Assembly: GCA_003251955.1 (NCBI GenBank)
Contig: QKDV01000161.1
Coordinates: 1 to 5,179 of the forward strand
Source of the DNA: Methanospirillum hungatei
GTDB lineage: Archaea; Halobacteriota; Methanomicrobia; Methanomicrobiales; Methanospirillaceae
Length of the DNA: 5,179 nucleotides
Reading direction: 5' to 3'
The stretch's first letter is position 1, and each line of letters begins with the position of its first letter. The notes beneath the pieces were generated by a model. It made no database searches. It was not told the DNA's origin and worked only from the letters and a program-made list of their open reading frames with translations. Below, piece after piece: positions 5,164 to 5,179 of the stretch. The translations under genes and the position numbers were made by a program.

Positions 5164-5179
5164 AAATTATTGGCCTAAA

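Noticed and set aside
1..5179. CRISPR array, insertion sequence, tRNA, or defence cassette
   Set aside because: No regularly spaced repeats, transposase motifs, terminal repeats, clover-leaf sequences or nuclease-type proteins were seen on either strand.

Overview
The window looks like a methanogenic archaeon of the order Methanomicrobiales, most likely Methanospirillum or a close relative. This is judged from four things. The leftmost protein has the winged-helix plus PAS-linker N-terminus typical of that group. The acetyl-CoA synthetase carries an Ile/Thr/Val/Trp acetate pocket like the one known from methanogen Acs. The gene starts carry archaeal GGTGA-type Shine-Dalgarno sequences. The intergenic DNA is AT-rich with oligo-T tracts. 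The genus is an inference from memory of protein families; no search was run.

Layout. (1) Positions 1-257, minus strand: the first 85 codons of a helix-turn-helix/PAS regulator that runs off the left edge. (2) Positions 258-609: a 352-bp AT-rich divergent intergenic region. It holds two facing copies of a dyad (ATATGT-N3-ACATAT type) that form a 19-bp, 18/19 inverted repeat 134 nt apart, a candidate TATA box for acs, and two possible hairpins in the acs leader. (3) Positions 610-2499, plus strand: AMP-forming acetyl-CoA synthetase (acs). (4) Positions 2508-3764, plus strand: a 12-helix OFA-family major facilitator transporter, 8 bp behind acs and probably in the same operon. (5) Positions 3801-4100, plus strand: a YwbE/DUF2196 small protein with an N-terminal extension. 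(6) Positions 4101-4360: an AT-rich spacer with oligo-T tracts. (7) Positions 4361-5122, plus strand: a secreted protein with two Ig-like beta-sandwich domains. (8) From 5123: a short T-rich tail.

The coherent unit is acs plus the OFA transporter. Hydrogenotrophic Methanomicrobiales assimilate acetate as a carbon source, so a carboxylate carrier coupled to an acetate-activating ligase would make an uptake-and-trapping module. The carrier has Tyr where OxlT-type oxalate carriers have their second substrate-binding charge (Lys), which fits a monocarboxylate better than oxalate. The divergent HTH-PAS gene and the shared dyads suggest local control of this unit, but the sequence alone does not show it. 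The YwbE-like and Ig-like genes have no evident functional link to the acetate unit. I found no CRISPR array, insertion sequence, tRNA, rRNA or phage/defence system here.
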